Assembly (NCBI RefSeq): GCF_024345535.1
Contig: NZ_JAGQBH010000012.1
Location: forward strand, 1-33,909
Length of the DNA stretch: 33,909 nucleotides
Source: Cyanobium sp. N.Huapi 1H5
GTDB taxonomy: Bacteria > Cyanobacteriota > Cyanobacteriia > PCC-6307 > Cyanobiaceae
Direction: 5' to 3'
The notes under the pieces were generated by a model. That model was given only the letters and a program-made list of their open reading frames with translations. It had not been told where the DNA came from and searched no databases. Made by a program: the position numbers and the translations under genes. Positions within the stretch are counted from its first letter, which is position 1. Each line of letters begins with the position of its first letter. Positions 25,037 through 33,674 of this stretch are shown here, piece after piece.

Positions 25037-28000
25037 TCAGGAATCACTTTCCAGCAGGGTGGCCTCCGGCTCAACCTGATTCACCTCGCACAACTCCACA
25101 TAGAGAGCCCGGATCATGGCGGCCAGTTCCGTGTGGTCACCAGACGCTCGCCGAACCAAATCCACAGCGATCTCCAGGGATTCGGTGCAAACCTCCAGAG
25201 CTTCGTGGGTCTGTTCGTTCTGGCAGAGGCAGCGGGCCATGGTGTCCAGAGCATCCGCCAAAGCGGGACGGAAGGCATCAGGTGCAGCCACCGCCAACAC
25301 CCGATAGATCTCCACCACCTCATCGATCGCCTTCAGCGCCCCAGCCCGATCCCCCCCAACCGAGAGGCAGCTCGACAGGTTATTGAGGGTCTCCGCCAGG
25401 TTGCTACGGAAGGCGGCGGGGGAATCCTTTGCCAACTTCCTGTCGATCTCCACCGCCTCCTGGATCACCTGCATCGCACCAGCCCAATCCCCCTCATCCG
25501 AGAGACAGCTCGACAAGTTGTTGAGGCACATCGCAAGCTCGGGACGGAAGGCGTCGGGTGCCACGGCCGACAACTCCCGATAGACATTCACCGCTTCCTC
25601 AATCGCCTGCAGTGCCCCAACCCGATCTCCCTTATCCGCGAGCCGCAGCGACAGATTGTTGAGGCTCATTGCAAGCTCGGGACGGAAGGCGTCGGGTGCC
25701 ACGGCCGACAACTCCCGATAGACATCCACCGACTCCTCCATCGCCTGCAGGGCCTCCGCCTGATCCCCTCTATCCGTCAGGCGGTTCGACAAGTTGTTGA
25801 GGCACCTCGCCAGAGCGGGACGGAAGGCGTCGGGTGCCACCGCCGCCAACTCCCGACAGACATCCACCGCCTCCTGGATCACCTTCAGCGCCCCAGCCCG
25901 ATTCCCTGCATCAGACAGGACATTCGAATAGTTATTTAGGCTCGCAGCCAGGTCGGGACGGAAGGTGTCGGGCGCCGCCGCCGTCAATTCCCGGTAAAGA
26001 TCCACCGCTTCCTCGATCGCCTTCAGCGCCCCAGACTGATCCCCGGTATCCCCTCGCCGCAGCGACAGATTGTTCAGGCACCTCGCCAGAGCGGGACGGA
26101 AGGCGTCGGGTGCCACCGCCACCAACTCTCGTCGGATGGTCACCGCCTCCTCGATCGCCCTCAGCGCCCCAGCCCGATCTCCGTTATCCGCTAGCCGCAG
26201 CGAAAGATTGTTGAGGCTCATCGCCAGGTCGGGACGGAAGGCGTCAGGTGCCGCCGCTGCCAAATCCCAATAGTGCTCAAGCGCTTCCTCAACCGCCCGG
26301 AGCGCCCCCACCCGATCCCCTCCATCCGAAAGGCGGTTAGAGAAGTTATTGAGGCTCATCGCCAAATCGGGCCGAAAGGCTTGGGGTGACGCCGCCGCTA
26401 ACTCCCGATAGAGATCAAGCGCTTCCTGGACAGCCTGGAGTGCCCCCGCCCGATCCCCTCCATCCGAACGGCGGTTCGCCAGGTTGTTGAGGCTCATCGC
26501 CAGGTCGGGCAGGAACGCGTCGGGTGACGCGGCCGCCAACTCCCGATAGAGATCAAGTGCTTCCTCAATCGCCTCCAGCGCCCCAACCCGATCCCCCGTA
26601 TCCCCAAGCCGCACCGACAGGTTGTTGAGCAGCCGGGCCCGCATCGCTGGCGGCATCCCCGCTTCTCCTTCCAGGGCCCTACTGGTGAGGCTCACGGCCA
26701 TAGGTGCCAGTACCAGAGTCCTCTGGGGCACCACCTCCAGCAGCCGGTTGGCCTCTGCGGGATCAACGGAGTGCTCCTCCATCTGGCGCTCGATCGCGGC
26801 CACCAGAGGAGCTCCGGCCCGGGGAGCGGCAGCCAGGGCAAGGGGCAGGATCCGAATGGCCTCTGAACCCAGCAGCTGATCCAGCCCCGCGGCGGCGGCC
26901 GCCCAATCAGCCTGGCCGAGGCGGCCAAGACCATTGAGGGCCGTTGCCAGCTGCCCATCGTCGGCATGGTCGGACAGACCTGAGAGACAGAGGGCGAAAT
27001 CACCGTCTTCCCGGCAGAGCTGGGCCAGCAGCGCATCGGCCAACCGATCGGGTTTCAGCGCCGGCCAGTGTTCCTCACCGGGGTACAGGTTCCGCAGCCA
27101 TACCTCCACCTTGCGGCGGTCGCGCTCGGGGGCGTCCCTCAGCCAGGGCAGGGCCCTGAGCACCTCGCGGCCAGCCTCTGGGCTCTGGGCCCCGCAGAGG
27201 CTGGCGAGGCCCACCAATTGGGCGAGCTGGGGGCGCTCCTCGCTCAGAACCGCCTCGATCGGTTCCTTCCGGTGCTGCCAGTAGATCCTCTCCCGCCCCA
27301 GCAGGGCGCTCCACAGCGAGCCCGAGGGCTGGGGGTGCCCTGGCTCGGCTTGGTCTGGGGAGCTCAGGCAGCGCAGCAGGGCCTCCGCCTGCAGCGTGAG
27401 GATCGCCTCGAAGCCGCTCAGCCTCCCCTCGGCTTCCTGAGTGGCCGGCGGGTTCCGCCCCAGCACCATGGAAAAGGCGGCCGCAGCCCTTTGGAACGCT
27501 TCAGGCCGGTCGGCCACTTCGGGCAACAGCGGTTCCAGGACCAGCCGGCGAGCTCCCTGCATCGCCAGATGCACGGCCACCTCCTCCATCCCCTGGAGCT
27601 CCAGCTGCTCCCACCAGTCCCTCTCCGTGCGGGCCACCAGCACCAGCCGGCAGGGCGCCGGGGCCTCGCGGCCGGCCAGGGCAGCCAGAAAGGCCACCAA
27701 CTCCTCGGTGGGGCGCCAGTGGGCCTCATCCAGCAACAGCAGCAGGGGCAGGCCACTGGCTCGATGGGGAGCCAGCGCTTCGGCACGCAACGGACCGCTC
27801 CCGGGTGCCGGCAGCCAGCCGGCCAGCCACCCGGCCCGGCCGGCCCGCTGTGCCAGCTCGCCGATCAGGCGGGTCTTGCCATTGCCGCCGCCCCCCGTCA
27901 GCAACCACAGGCGGAACGGACTCTCTCCTCCCAGCCAGGTTTCCAGCGCCTCCAGTTCCCTCTGGCGACCTTCGAAGGGCACCACGCCGTATTCCGGCCG

Positions 28001-28747
28001 CAGCAGCACCGCCGGAGATCGGGCCGCCTCCGATGGCAGCGGTTCATGCGGGGCTCGCAGCAACCCCCAGGGGTCATTCCAGAACAGGGGCCGGCTGGTT
28101 CTGCTGAGGGCTTGACAGAAGCCCGGATCAGCCAGCACATCCTGCAGGGGCTGCACCGTGAGGGAGCTGCTGCCCTCCCGCAGCTCATGCACCACCACCA
28201 CCCCCACCAGGCAATCCCCCACCAGCACCGCCGTGCCGGAGATCCCCGGCCAGGGGGAGTTCTGATGGGGCTGCGGCGGCAGGGGGTTCTGATCGAGCTG
28301 CAGCTCCCAATGCCCTGTGGCCAGATTGGCCCCCAGACGCAGCTCGCCCTTGAGCTGGGCGCTGTCGCGCACACCGGCCGGGAAACGCTCGCTCCCATGC
28401 CGTTCCTTGAAGTCGGGAAAGCCCACACCGTCGCAGACATGGCTGGTGATTCCCCTGCCCAGCGGGGCCAACCGCACCAGGTCCTCAGAGTCCTCCCCCT
28501 GCTGGAAGCCCTCCAGACGGACCAGGGCCAGGTCCTGGCCCCCGCGCCACAACACCGTGGACTCCCGCCAGCTCCGGCAGGGGTCGCAGGGATCCAGGCA
28601 CGCTTCCAGTGAAGCCAGGCCGTCCACCACATGGGCGGCGGTGAGCACAACGGCGCCACACACCCGGTAGCCGGAGCCGAACCGGCAGCGGCCATCCGGG
28701 AGAACCCCGCGCAGCTTGGCCAGCCTCTTCACCTGGGGGCCGCCCAT
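25037..28747 (-). CDS. Trypsin-like protease / STAND NTPase / TPR conflict-system protein
   Basis: A 1236-aa protein from ATG 28747, 5 nt after the Trypco2 stop; the frame is open to 29008 but that would overlap Trypco2. Residues 1-215 are a trypsin-like serine protease with a visible triad: His39 (LTAAHVVD), Asp72 (GGQDLALVRL) and Ser170 (WPGISGTAV). Residues 255-500 are a STAND P-loop NTPase: RQRELEALETWL, Walker A TGGGGNGKT (284-292), Walker B LLLLLDEAH (335-343) and VLVARTERDWW. A helical region follows, then ten 46-residue TPR units (719-1178). No signal peptide or TM is seen, so cytoplasmic. In such systems the repeats sense a ligand, NTP binding drives oligomerisation and the protease is the effector; this is the family model, not shown here. 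Defence or programmed cell death is the likely role. Confidence 0.88.
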   Translation of the reverse strand: MGGPQVKRLAKLRGVLPDGRCRFGSGYRVCGAVVLTAAHVVDGLASLEACLDPCDPCRSWRESTVLWRGGQDLALVRLEGFQQGEDSEDLVRLAPLGRGITSHVCDGVGFPDFKERHGSERFPAGVRDSAQLKGELRLGANLATGHWELQLDQNPLPPQPHQNSPWPGISGTAVLVGDCLVGVVVVHELREGSSSLTVQPLQDVLADPGFCQALSRTSRPLFWNDPWGLLRAPHEPLPSEAARSPAVLLRPEYGVVPFEGRQRELEALETWLGGESPFRLWLLTGGGGNGKTRLIGELAQRAGRAGWLAGWLPAPGSGPLRAEALAPHRASGLPLLLLLDEAHWRPTEELVAFLAALAGREAPAPCRLVLVARTERDWWEQLELQGMEEVAVHLAMQGARRLVLEPLLPEVADRPEAFQRAAAAFSMVLGRNPPATQEAEGRLSGFEAILTLQAEALLRCLSSPDQAEPGHPQPSGSLWSALLGRERIYWQHRKEPIEAVLSEERPQLAQLVGLASLCGAQSPEAGREVLRALPWLRDAPERDRRKVEVWLRNLYPGEEHWPALKPDRLADALLAQLCREDGDFALCLSGLSDHADDGQLATALNGLGRLGQADWAAAAAGLDQLLGSEAIRILPLALAAAPRAGAPLVAAIERQMEEHSVDPAEANRLLEVVPQRTLVLAPMAVSLTSRALEGEAGMPPAMRARLLNNLSVRLGDTGDRVGALEAIEEALDLYRELAAASPDAFLPDLAMSLNNLANRRSDGGDRAGALQAVQEALDLYRELAAASPQAFRPDLAMSLNNFSNRLSDGGDRVGALRAVEEALEHYWDLAAAAPDAFRPDLAMSLNNLSLRLADNGDRAGALRAIEEAVTIRRELVAVAPDAFRPALARCLNNLSLRRGDTGDQSGALKAIEEAVDLYRELTAAAPDTFRPDLAASLNNYSNVLSDAGNRAGALKVIQEAVDVCRELAAVAPDAFRPALARCLNNLSNRLTDRGDQAEALQAMEESVDVYRELSAVAPDAFRPELAMSLNNLSLRLADKGDRVGALQAIEEAVNVYRELSAVAPDAFRPELAMCLNNLSSCLSDEGDWAGAMQVIQEAVEIDRKLAKDSPAAFRSNLAETLNNLSSCLSVGGDRAGALKAIDEVVEIYRVLAVAAPDAFRPALADALDTMARCLCQNEQTHEALEVCTESLEIAVDLVRRASGDHTELAAMIRALYVELCEVNQVEPEATLLESDS
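25214..26593 (-). repeat. Ten tandem 138-bp coding repeats (TPR units)
   Basis: Ten in-register units of exactly 46 codons in the STAND protein, without a single length change. The consensus is DRAGAL.AIEEAVD.YREL then AA.APDAFRPDLA and LNNLS.RL.D.G. Some neighbours are almost identical at the DNA level: the units near 25540-25625 and 25678-25763 share a long exact block. This points to recent duplication or gene conversion, and copy number could vary between strains. Confidence 0.92.
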
Positions 28748-28752
28748 CGTGT

Positions 28753-29100
28753 TCAGTCCGGCATCGCTTGTGCGGCGCCCCGTTCGCTGGCCACCTCCAG
28801 GGCCGTGCGATGGCCGGCGGCATCGATCTCCAACGGCTCCAGTTCCAGCTGGATCGTCTGGGTCACCTCCGAGGCCAGGCTGGCGTTGGCGCCGGCCTCG
28901 ATCACATACCAACGCACCTTGCCTTCGGCGCCCCCTACCCGTTTCGCCACCGCCTGAAGGGTGAGCTGGATCGGCTTGAGGCGAAAGCGCAGCCTGCTGC
29001 CGCCCCAATCCCGTTCGTCGATCGCCGCTTCCAGCTCGGCCCGCAGCCCGCGGATGGCATCAGCCAGATCCAGGAATCCGTCGGTGGAAGGGAGGGCCAT
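28753..29100 (-). CDS. Trypsin-co-occurring domain 2 (Trypco2)-like small protein
   Basis: A 115-aa protein from ATG 29100 (GTG at 29103 directly precedes). The pattern LADAIRGLRAELEAAIDERD, then LRFRLKPIQLTLQAVAK, GGAEGKVRWYVIEAGA and QTIQLELEPLEID, matches the Trypco2 domain (initial helix, then beta strands) described as genetically linked to trypsin-fused NTPase conflict proteins. It ends 5 nt before the trypsin-STAND gene, a two-gene operon. Its role in such systems is thought to be regulation or adaptor function for the protease; the partner here is the STAND protein. The gene diverges from cobW with about 100 nt between. Confidence 0.8.
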   Translation of the reverse strand: MALPSTDGFLDLADAIRGLRAELEAAIDERDWGGSRLRFRLKPIQLTLQAVAKRVGGAEGKVRWYVIEAGANASLASEVTQTIQLELEPLEIDAAGHRTALEVASERGAAQAMPD

Positions 29101-29206
29101 CACCAGCGCGCTGACTGAACTGATTTCATGATGGCCATCGCTGGCTACCCAGGCCAGATCCGCCTCACCTCAGTGCCTATCGTCAGAGAATGGACCGCAG
29201 CTTCCG

Positions 29207-30400
29207 ATGACGATCACCAGTTCCAACCCGGCCAGTGGCTCCGCCCCAGCCCAGGCGAAGGATCAGGAAGCCCGGCCCATCGCCGTGCCGGTGACGATCC
29301 TCACGGGCTTCCTCGGGGCGGGCAAGACCACCCTGCTCAACCACATCCTCAGCAACCAGCAGGGCCTCAAGACCGCCGTGCTGGTCAATGAGTTCGGCGA
29401 GATCGGCATCGACAACGAGCTGATCGTGGCCACCGCCGACGACATGGTGGAGCTGAGCAACGGCTGCATCTGCTGCTCGATCAACGGCGAGCTGCTGGAG
29501 GCCGTCTACCGGGTGCTGGAGCGCCCCGAACCCGTCGACTACCTGGTGGTCGAGACCACCGGCCTGGCCGATCCCCTGCCCGTGGCCATGACCTTCCTCG
29601 GCAGCGACCTGCGCGACCTCACCCGGCTCGATTCCATCATCACCCTGGTGGACGCGGAGAACTTCGGCCCCGAGACCCTGCAGGGCGAAGTGGGCCGCTC
29701 CCAGATCGTCTACGGCGACATGATCCTGCTCAACAAGTGCGACCTGGTCAGCGAGGAGCGGCTGGAGGCCCTCGAAAACGAGCTGCGGGCGATCAAGAGC
29801 GAGGCCCGCATCCTGCGCTCGGTGAAGGGCGAGGTGCCCCTGCCCCTGCTGCTGAGCGTGGGCCTGTTCGAAAGCGACCGGGTGGTGGCCCAGCAGCAGG
29901 CTCCCGCCGCCGGCGACCACCACAGCCATGACCATGACCACGGCCATGACCACGGGGCCGAGGACCACAGCCACTGCGACCACGACCACGGTCACTGCGA
30001 GCACGAAACGGCGGCGGGCCATGACCACGCCCACGATCACGGCCATCACCACGATCACGCCCATGACCATGGCGGCCATGCCGACCACCAGGCCATCGAG
30101 GGCTTCACCTCCCTTTCCTTCAGCAGCGACGGCCCCCTCTCCCTGCGCAAGTTCCAGAACTTCCTCGACAACCAGATGCCGGCGGGGGTCTTCCGGGCCA
30201 AGGGCATCCTCTGGTTCAACGAAAGTGAGCGCCGCCACGTGTTCCACCTGGCCGGCAAACGCTTCTCCATCGACGACAGCGACTGGCCGGGGGAGCGCAA
30301 GAACCAGCTGGTGCTGATCGGCAAGGATCTCGACCACAAGCGCCTGCGCCAGCAGCTCCAGGCGTGCGTGGCCGGCGAGGCGGGCAAGGGCTTCGCCTGA
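29207..30400 (+). CDS. CobW/COG0523 metal-chaperone GTPase
   Basis: A 397-aa G3E-family GTPase. Motifs: Walker A GFLGAGKTTLL (34-44), NEFGEIGIDNE, the metal-binding CxCC motif GCICCSI (Cys87, Cys89, Cys90), ETTGLADP, base-recognition NKCD (176-179) and the C-terminal CobW_C domain (about 298-392). A His-rich stretch at residues 237-294 alternates His and Asp and probably buffers zinc. COG0523 proteins insert zinc or other metals into client enzymes, often under Zur control. zur and a metal-type permease pair lie upstream across the conflict module, so a zinc role is favoured over cobalt. Start ATG 29207. Confidence 0.92.
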   Translation: MTITSSNPASGSAPAQAKDQEARPIAVPVTILTGFLGAGKTTLLNHILSNQQGLKTAVLVNEFGEIGIDNELIVATADDMVELSNGCICCSINGELLEAVYRVLERPEPVDYLVVETTGLADPLPVAMTFLGSDLRDLTRLDSIITLVDAENFGPETLQGEVGRSQIVYGDMILLNKCDLVSEERLEALENELRAIKSEARILRSVKGEVPLPLLLSVGLFESDRVVAQQQAPAAGDHHSHDHDHGHDHGAEDHSHCDHDHGHCEHETAAGHDHAHDHGHHHDHAHDHGGHADHQAIEGFTSLSFSSDGPLSLRKFQNFLDNQMPAGVFRAKGILWFNESERRHVFHLAGKRFSIDDSDWPGERKNQLVLIGKDLDHKRLRQQLQACVAGEAGKGFA

Positions 30401-30485
30401 TCGGCAAACCGCCGGTCCGTTGTGCTGCATCCACTACGGAACCACCGGCTGGCGCCGCTAGGGTGACGCTCTACGTACTGCTCCC

Positions 30486-30629
30486 ATGACCGAGTTCCTC
30501 CTGATGACGGGCGTGCTCGCCCTTCTCGGTCTGGTGCTGTGGATGGCGATGGATTCCGACGACGACAACGGTGGCGGCGGCCTGATGCAGCCCGCCCTGA
30601 TCCCCGTGCGCCGCTCCAGCTCTTACTGA
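30486..30629 (+). CDS. Tiny single-TM membrane protein (47 aa)
   Basis: ATG 30486 opens 47 codons. The product has a membrane helix, FLLMTGVLALLGLVLWMAM (residues 4-22), an acidic and Gly-rich hinge (DSDDDNGGGG) and a polar tail ending in RRSSSY. No family is recognised. Its composition and codon use match its neighbours. It sits 86 nt after cobW and about 120 nt before futA on the same strand. Short single-TM proteins are common in picocyanobacterial thylakoid complexes, but a role is not assigned. Confidence 0.6.
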   Translation: MTEFLLMTGVLALLGLVLWMAMDSDDDNGGGGLMQPALIPVRRSSSY

Positions 30630-30747
30630 GCGAACGCCTCAGGAGTGAGTGCCCGGCACGTAAGCATTGTTACCTGGCTTCGCGTCGTTTGTTCCGACCA
30701 CCCCTTCGGAGCCTTCATAGGGTCCGGGCAGACACCCGTTCTTCCCG

Positions 30748-31839
30748 ATGCCCTCGTCCAGGTTCCTTCGTCGTCGCCTGCTGCTGCCTGCCGGCGGATC
30801 CGCGGCCCTGGCCGCCATCCTGATTGCCGTCTTCGGCGGCGCCTCCCAACCGGCCATCGGCCAGTCGCAGACCAAGGCCCCCGCCATCGCCCAGGCCGGC
30901 ACCACCATCGGTGTGTACTCCGGCCGCCACTACAACACCGACAAGGAGCTCTACCGCCAGTTCACCGCCCGCACCGGCATCAAGGTGAACGTGCTCGAAG
31001 CCAAGGACGACGCCCTGCTGGAGCGCCTCAAGAGTGAGGGCAAGAACAGCCCCGCCGATGTGCTCGTCCTGGTCGATGCCGCCCGCCTCGATGCCGCCAC
31101 CGACCAGGGCCTGTTCCGCCCCACCCGTTCGGCGGCCCTGCAGCGGGACGTGCCGGCCAACCTGCGTGATTCCCAGGGCCGCTGGTATGGCCTCACCCGC
31201 CGGGTGCGCGCCATCGTGGTGAATCCGAAGCTGGTGAATCCCGCCACGATCCGCACCTACGCCGATCTGGCCAAGCCGGCCCTCAAAGGCAAGCTCTGCC
31301 TGCGGGATCGCAAGAGCCCCTACAACCAGTCCCTGGTGGCCAGCCGCATGATCCTCAACGGTGATGCCGCCACCCGCACCTGGATCCGGGGCATGGTGGC
31401 CAACGTCAGCCAGCCCTTCTTCACCTCCGACACCCCCCTGGCCCGGGCCGTCGCCCGCGGCGAATGCGGCGTGGGCGTGGTGAACACCTACTACATCGCC
31501 CGCATGCTCTCCGGGGAGGGCGGTGCCCAGGACAAGCAGCTGGCCGAACAGCTGCGGGTGGTCTATCTCAATCCCTCCCACGTCAATATCACCGGCGCCG
31601 GCGTCACCCGCCACGCCAGGAATCCCCAGGCGGCGATCCGGCTGATCGAGTTCCTGGCCTCCCCCACCGGCGGCCGCGGCTACGCCGAAGCCAACAACGA
31701 GTATCCGCTCAGGGGCTTCGGTGACAATCCGATCCTGAAGCGGTTCGGCACCTTCCGGGCCGATGGCGTCTCGGTGGAGCAGATCGGATCCAGGAGCCGG
31801 GCGGCCACCCAGATGATGGAATCGAACGGCTGGAAGTAG
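30748..31839 (+). CDS. futA: Ferric-iron ABC transporter substrate-binding protein (FutA/IdiA-like)
   Basis: A 363-aa periplasmic binding protein. The N-terminus SRFLRRRLLLPAGG plus a hydrophobic stretch to residue 30 is a Sec or twin-Arg-like export signal. Binding-site motifs of the family are present: GVYSGRHYNTD (Tyr57, His61, Tyr62) and NTYYIARM (Tyr248, Tyr249), with conserved YNQSLVASR and NNEYPL. Cys184 and Cys240 might form a disulfide. It captures Fe(III) and delivers it to FutB. Start ATG 30748. futB follows 8 nt downstream. No ATPase (FutC) gene is in the window. No obvious Fur box is seen in 30630-30747. Confidence 0.92.
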   Translation: MPSSRFLRRRLLLPAGGSAALAAILIAVFGGASQPAIGQSQTKAPAIAQAGTTIGVYSGRHYNTDKELYRQFTARTGIKVNVLEAKDDALLERLKSEGKNSPADVLVLVDAARLDAATDQGLFRPTRSAALQRDVPANLRDSQGRWYGLTRRVRAIVVNPKLVNPATIRTYADLAKPALKGKLCLRDRKSPYNQSLVASRMILNGDAATRTWIRGMVANVSQPFFTSDTPLARAVARGECGVGVVNTYYIARMLSGEGGAQDKQLAEQLRVVYLNPSHVNITGAGVTRHARNPQAAIRLIEFLASPTGGRGYAEANNEYPLRGFGDNPILKRFGTFRADGVSVEQIGSRSRAATQMMESNGWK

Positions 31840-31847
31840 GACACCGG

Positions 31848-33410
31848 ATGGCGAGCGCGGCAACGGCGCAGCGGGCAGTCGCCACCCGGACGGGCCCGCC
31901 GATGCGGCGGGCCTCCCTGGCGGTGGCGGTTCTGGCGGTCTGCGCCCTGGCGGTGCTGCCGTTCCTGGCCCTGGCCGGCTTCGCGGTTCGCGATGCCGGC
32001 ACCAGCGGCCTCTGGCTGGGGGCCGAAGGCCTCGAGCAGCTGAGCAACACCCTGGTGCTGGTGGTCGGCGTCGGCCTGATCGGGGCCCTGCTCGGCACCG
32101 CCAACGGCTGGCTCACCGCCTGCTGTCAGTTCCCCGGCCGCCGCTGGCTGCGGCTGGCCCAGGTGCTGCCCCTGGCAGCTCCGGCCTTCGTGCTCGCCGC
32201 CGTTCTGGTCGACCTCGGCAGCCGCTGGGGCTTTCGCGTGCATGGCATCGGCTGGGCCGTGCTGCTGCTCAGCCTCACCACCTACAGCTATGTCTTCCTG
32301 CTCTCCACCGAGAGCTTCTCCGGCAGCGGCCAGCGCCAGTTGGAGGCCTGCCGCAGCCTGGGGGTTGGCCCCTGGGGCAGCTTCCGGCGCGTCGCCCTGC
32401 CCCTGGCGCTGCCCTCCATCGGCGCCGGTGTCGCCCTGAGCGGCATGGAGGTGGTCAATGAGCTCGGCGCCGTGGAGCTGCTGGGGGTGCCCACCCTCTC
32501 AAGGGGGATCCTGCAGCGCTGGCAGGCGGAGGGCGACCTGCCGGGGGCCGTGGGGCTGGCCCTGATCGCCCTGGTGCTGGTCAGCCTGCTGGTGGGGGCT
32601 GAACGCTGGATGCGCCAGCGCAGCCGCCGCTGGAACCTGGGCCAGGGGGACGCCGGCACGCTGCAATGGCCGCTGCAGGGCTGGCGGTCCGTGTCGGCCC
32701 AGCTGCTCACCGTGCTGCCGCCCCTGCTCAGCCTCGGGCTTCCCCTCACCTGGCTGGTGGCGAGCCGGGACCACTTGCAGAGCGATCCGCTCGAGGACCT
32801 GCTGGCCCTGACGCTGCGCAGCCTGGGGCTGGCCCTGGCCGCCGCCCTGCTGACCGTGGCGGGGGCCTTGGTGCTGGCCATCAGCCGCCGCTGGCTGGCC
32901 AACCGGCTTCTGGGACGGCTCACCTTCTTCGCCGGCATGGGCTACGCCGTGCCGGGCACCGTGCTGGCCCTGGCCCTGATGCTGATCGGCGGGCCACTGC
33001 AGCTCAGCCCCCTGCTGCTGCTGCTCTGGGGCTACGCCGACCGCTTCCTGGCCGTCGCGAAGCAGGGACTCGACGCCTCCTTCGAGCAGATTCCCCCCAG
33101 CCTGGACGAATCGGCCACCAGCCTGGGCTGCGGCTGGCTGGCGGTGCTGCGCCGCATCCACCTGCCGCTGCTGCGTGGTCCGCTGCTGGTGGGGGGCTTG
33201 CTCGTCTTCGTCGACGTGGTCAAGGAGCTGCCCCTCACCTTCTCCCTGCGCCCCTTCGACTTCGACACCCTCTCGGTGCGTGTCTATCAGTACGCCAGTG
33301 ACGAGCGGGTGGGGGCGGCCCTGATTCCGGCCCTGCTGATCCTGGCCCTGGGCCTGGCCGCCTCGATCGCCCTGATGCCGAGCCTCGAACGCCAGGGCCG
33401 GGGCGACTGA
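31848..33410 (+). CDS. futB: Ferric-iron ABC transporter permease (FutB-like)
   Basis: A 520-aa inner-membrane permease with two homologous halves of about six TM segments each. Each half has a BPD/EAA loop that docks on the ATPase: EACRSLGVGPWGSFRRVALP and DESATSLGCGWLAVLRRIHLP. The layout of fused halves is typical of Fut/Sfu-type iron permeases. It ends in TGA at 33408-33410, followed by a strong hairpin (33442-33464). Operon with futA. The ATP-binding subunit must be encoded elsewhere. Confidence 0.92.
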   Translation: MASAATAQRAVATRTGPPMRRASLAVAVLAVCALAVLPFLALAGFAVRDAGTSGLWLGAEGLEQLSNTLVLVVGVGLIGALLGTANGWLTACCQFPGRRWLRLAQVLPLAAPAFVLAAVLVDLGSRWGFRVHGIGWAVLLLSLTTYSYVFLLSTESFSGSGQRQLEACRSLGVGPWGSFRRVALPLALPSIGAGVALSGMEVVNELGAVELLGVPTLSRGILQRWQAEGDLPGAVGLALIALVLVSLLVGAERWMRQRSRRWNLGQGDAGTLQWPLQGWRSVSAQLLTVLPPLLSLGLPLTWLVASRDHLQSDPLEDLLALTLRSLGLALAAALLTVAGALVLAISRRWLANRLLGRLTFFAGMGYAVPGTVLALALMLIGGPLQLSPLLLLLWGYADRFLAVAKQGLDASFEQIPPSLDESATSLGCGWLAVLRRIHLPLLRGPLLVGGLLVFVDVVKELPLTFSLRPFDFDTLSVRVYQYASDERVGAALIPALLILALGLAASIALMPSLERQGRGD

Positions 33411-33441
33411 AAGAGCTCAGCTGAACTGGAACCACGAAAAA

Positions 33442-33464
33442 GGGCCCCGGCTCGACCGGGGCCC
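33442..33464 (-). terminator. Rho-independent terminator, strongest for the minus strand
   Basis: A perfect 9-bp GC stem (gggccccgg / ccggggccc) with loop ctcga. On the minus strand it is followed by five T (complement of 33437-33441), so it fits the miniprotein gene at 33481-33624. It lies 31 nt after futB and could also stop that transcript, although the plus strand has no T-run. Confidence 0.8.
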
Positions 33465-33480
33465 CTGGTTCAGCGTGACC

Positions 33481-33624
33481 TCAATCGCGGCCGCAGCAGC
33501 ACTTGCCGCCTTTCCATTTGGAGCATTTCTTCTGGCGGCAGCCCTTCTTCTTGGCCTGGGGCTGGGGACCGCGGACGCTGATCGGAGCGGGGACGTCGGG
33601 AAGGCTGCCGAGGGAGGGGGCCAT
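33481..33624 (-). CDS. Cys/Lys-rich miniprotein (47 aa)
   Basis: ATG 33624 opens 47 codons ending in TGA at 33481. The N-terminal half is Pro/Ser-rich (MAPSLGSLPDVPAP). The C-terminal half is strongly basic with six Cys: KKKGCRQKKCSKWKGGKCCC. A perfect terminator follows immediately on the same strand, which supports it as a real gene. Cys/Lys clusters suggest metal or nucleic-acid binding, but no family is assigned. A frame-shifted overlapping reading at 33470-33697 is less convincing. It is upstream-adjacent to the Crp-like gene on the same strand. Confidence 0.65.
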   Translation of the reverse strand: MAPSLGSLPDVPAPISVRGPQPQAKKKGCRQKKCSKWKGGKCCCGRD

Positions 33625-33674
33625 GGGGGCGAAGGGAAAGGAAGGGAAGGGGAATAAGGAGAAGGAAGGGGGCG

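Noticed and set aside
25214..26593. Regular repeats suggesting a CRISPR array
   Set aside because: Period is 138 bp, in frame with coding sequence, with no unique spacers; these are TPR codons.
27068..28612. Plus-strand open frame of 514 codons
   Set aside because: Gln/Pro-rich shadow of the trypsin-STAND gene, whose catalytic motifs are all on the minus strand.
28748..29008. Upstream start at 29008 for the trypsin-STAND protein
   Set aside because: It would overlap Trypco2 by over 250 nt and adds Arg/Gly-rich shadow sequence; ATG 28747 gives a proper protease start.
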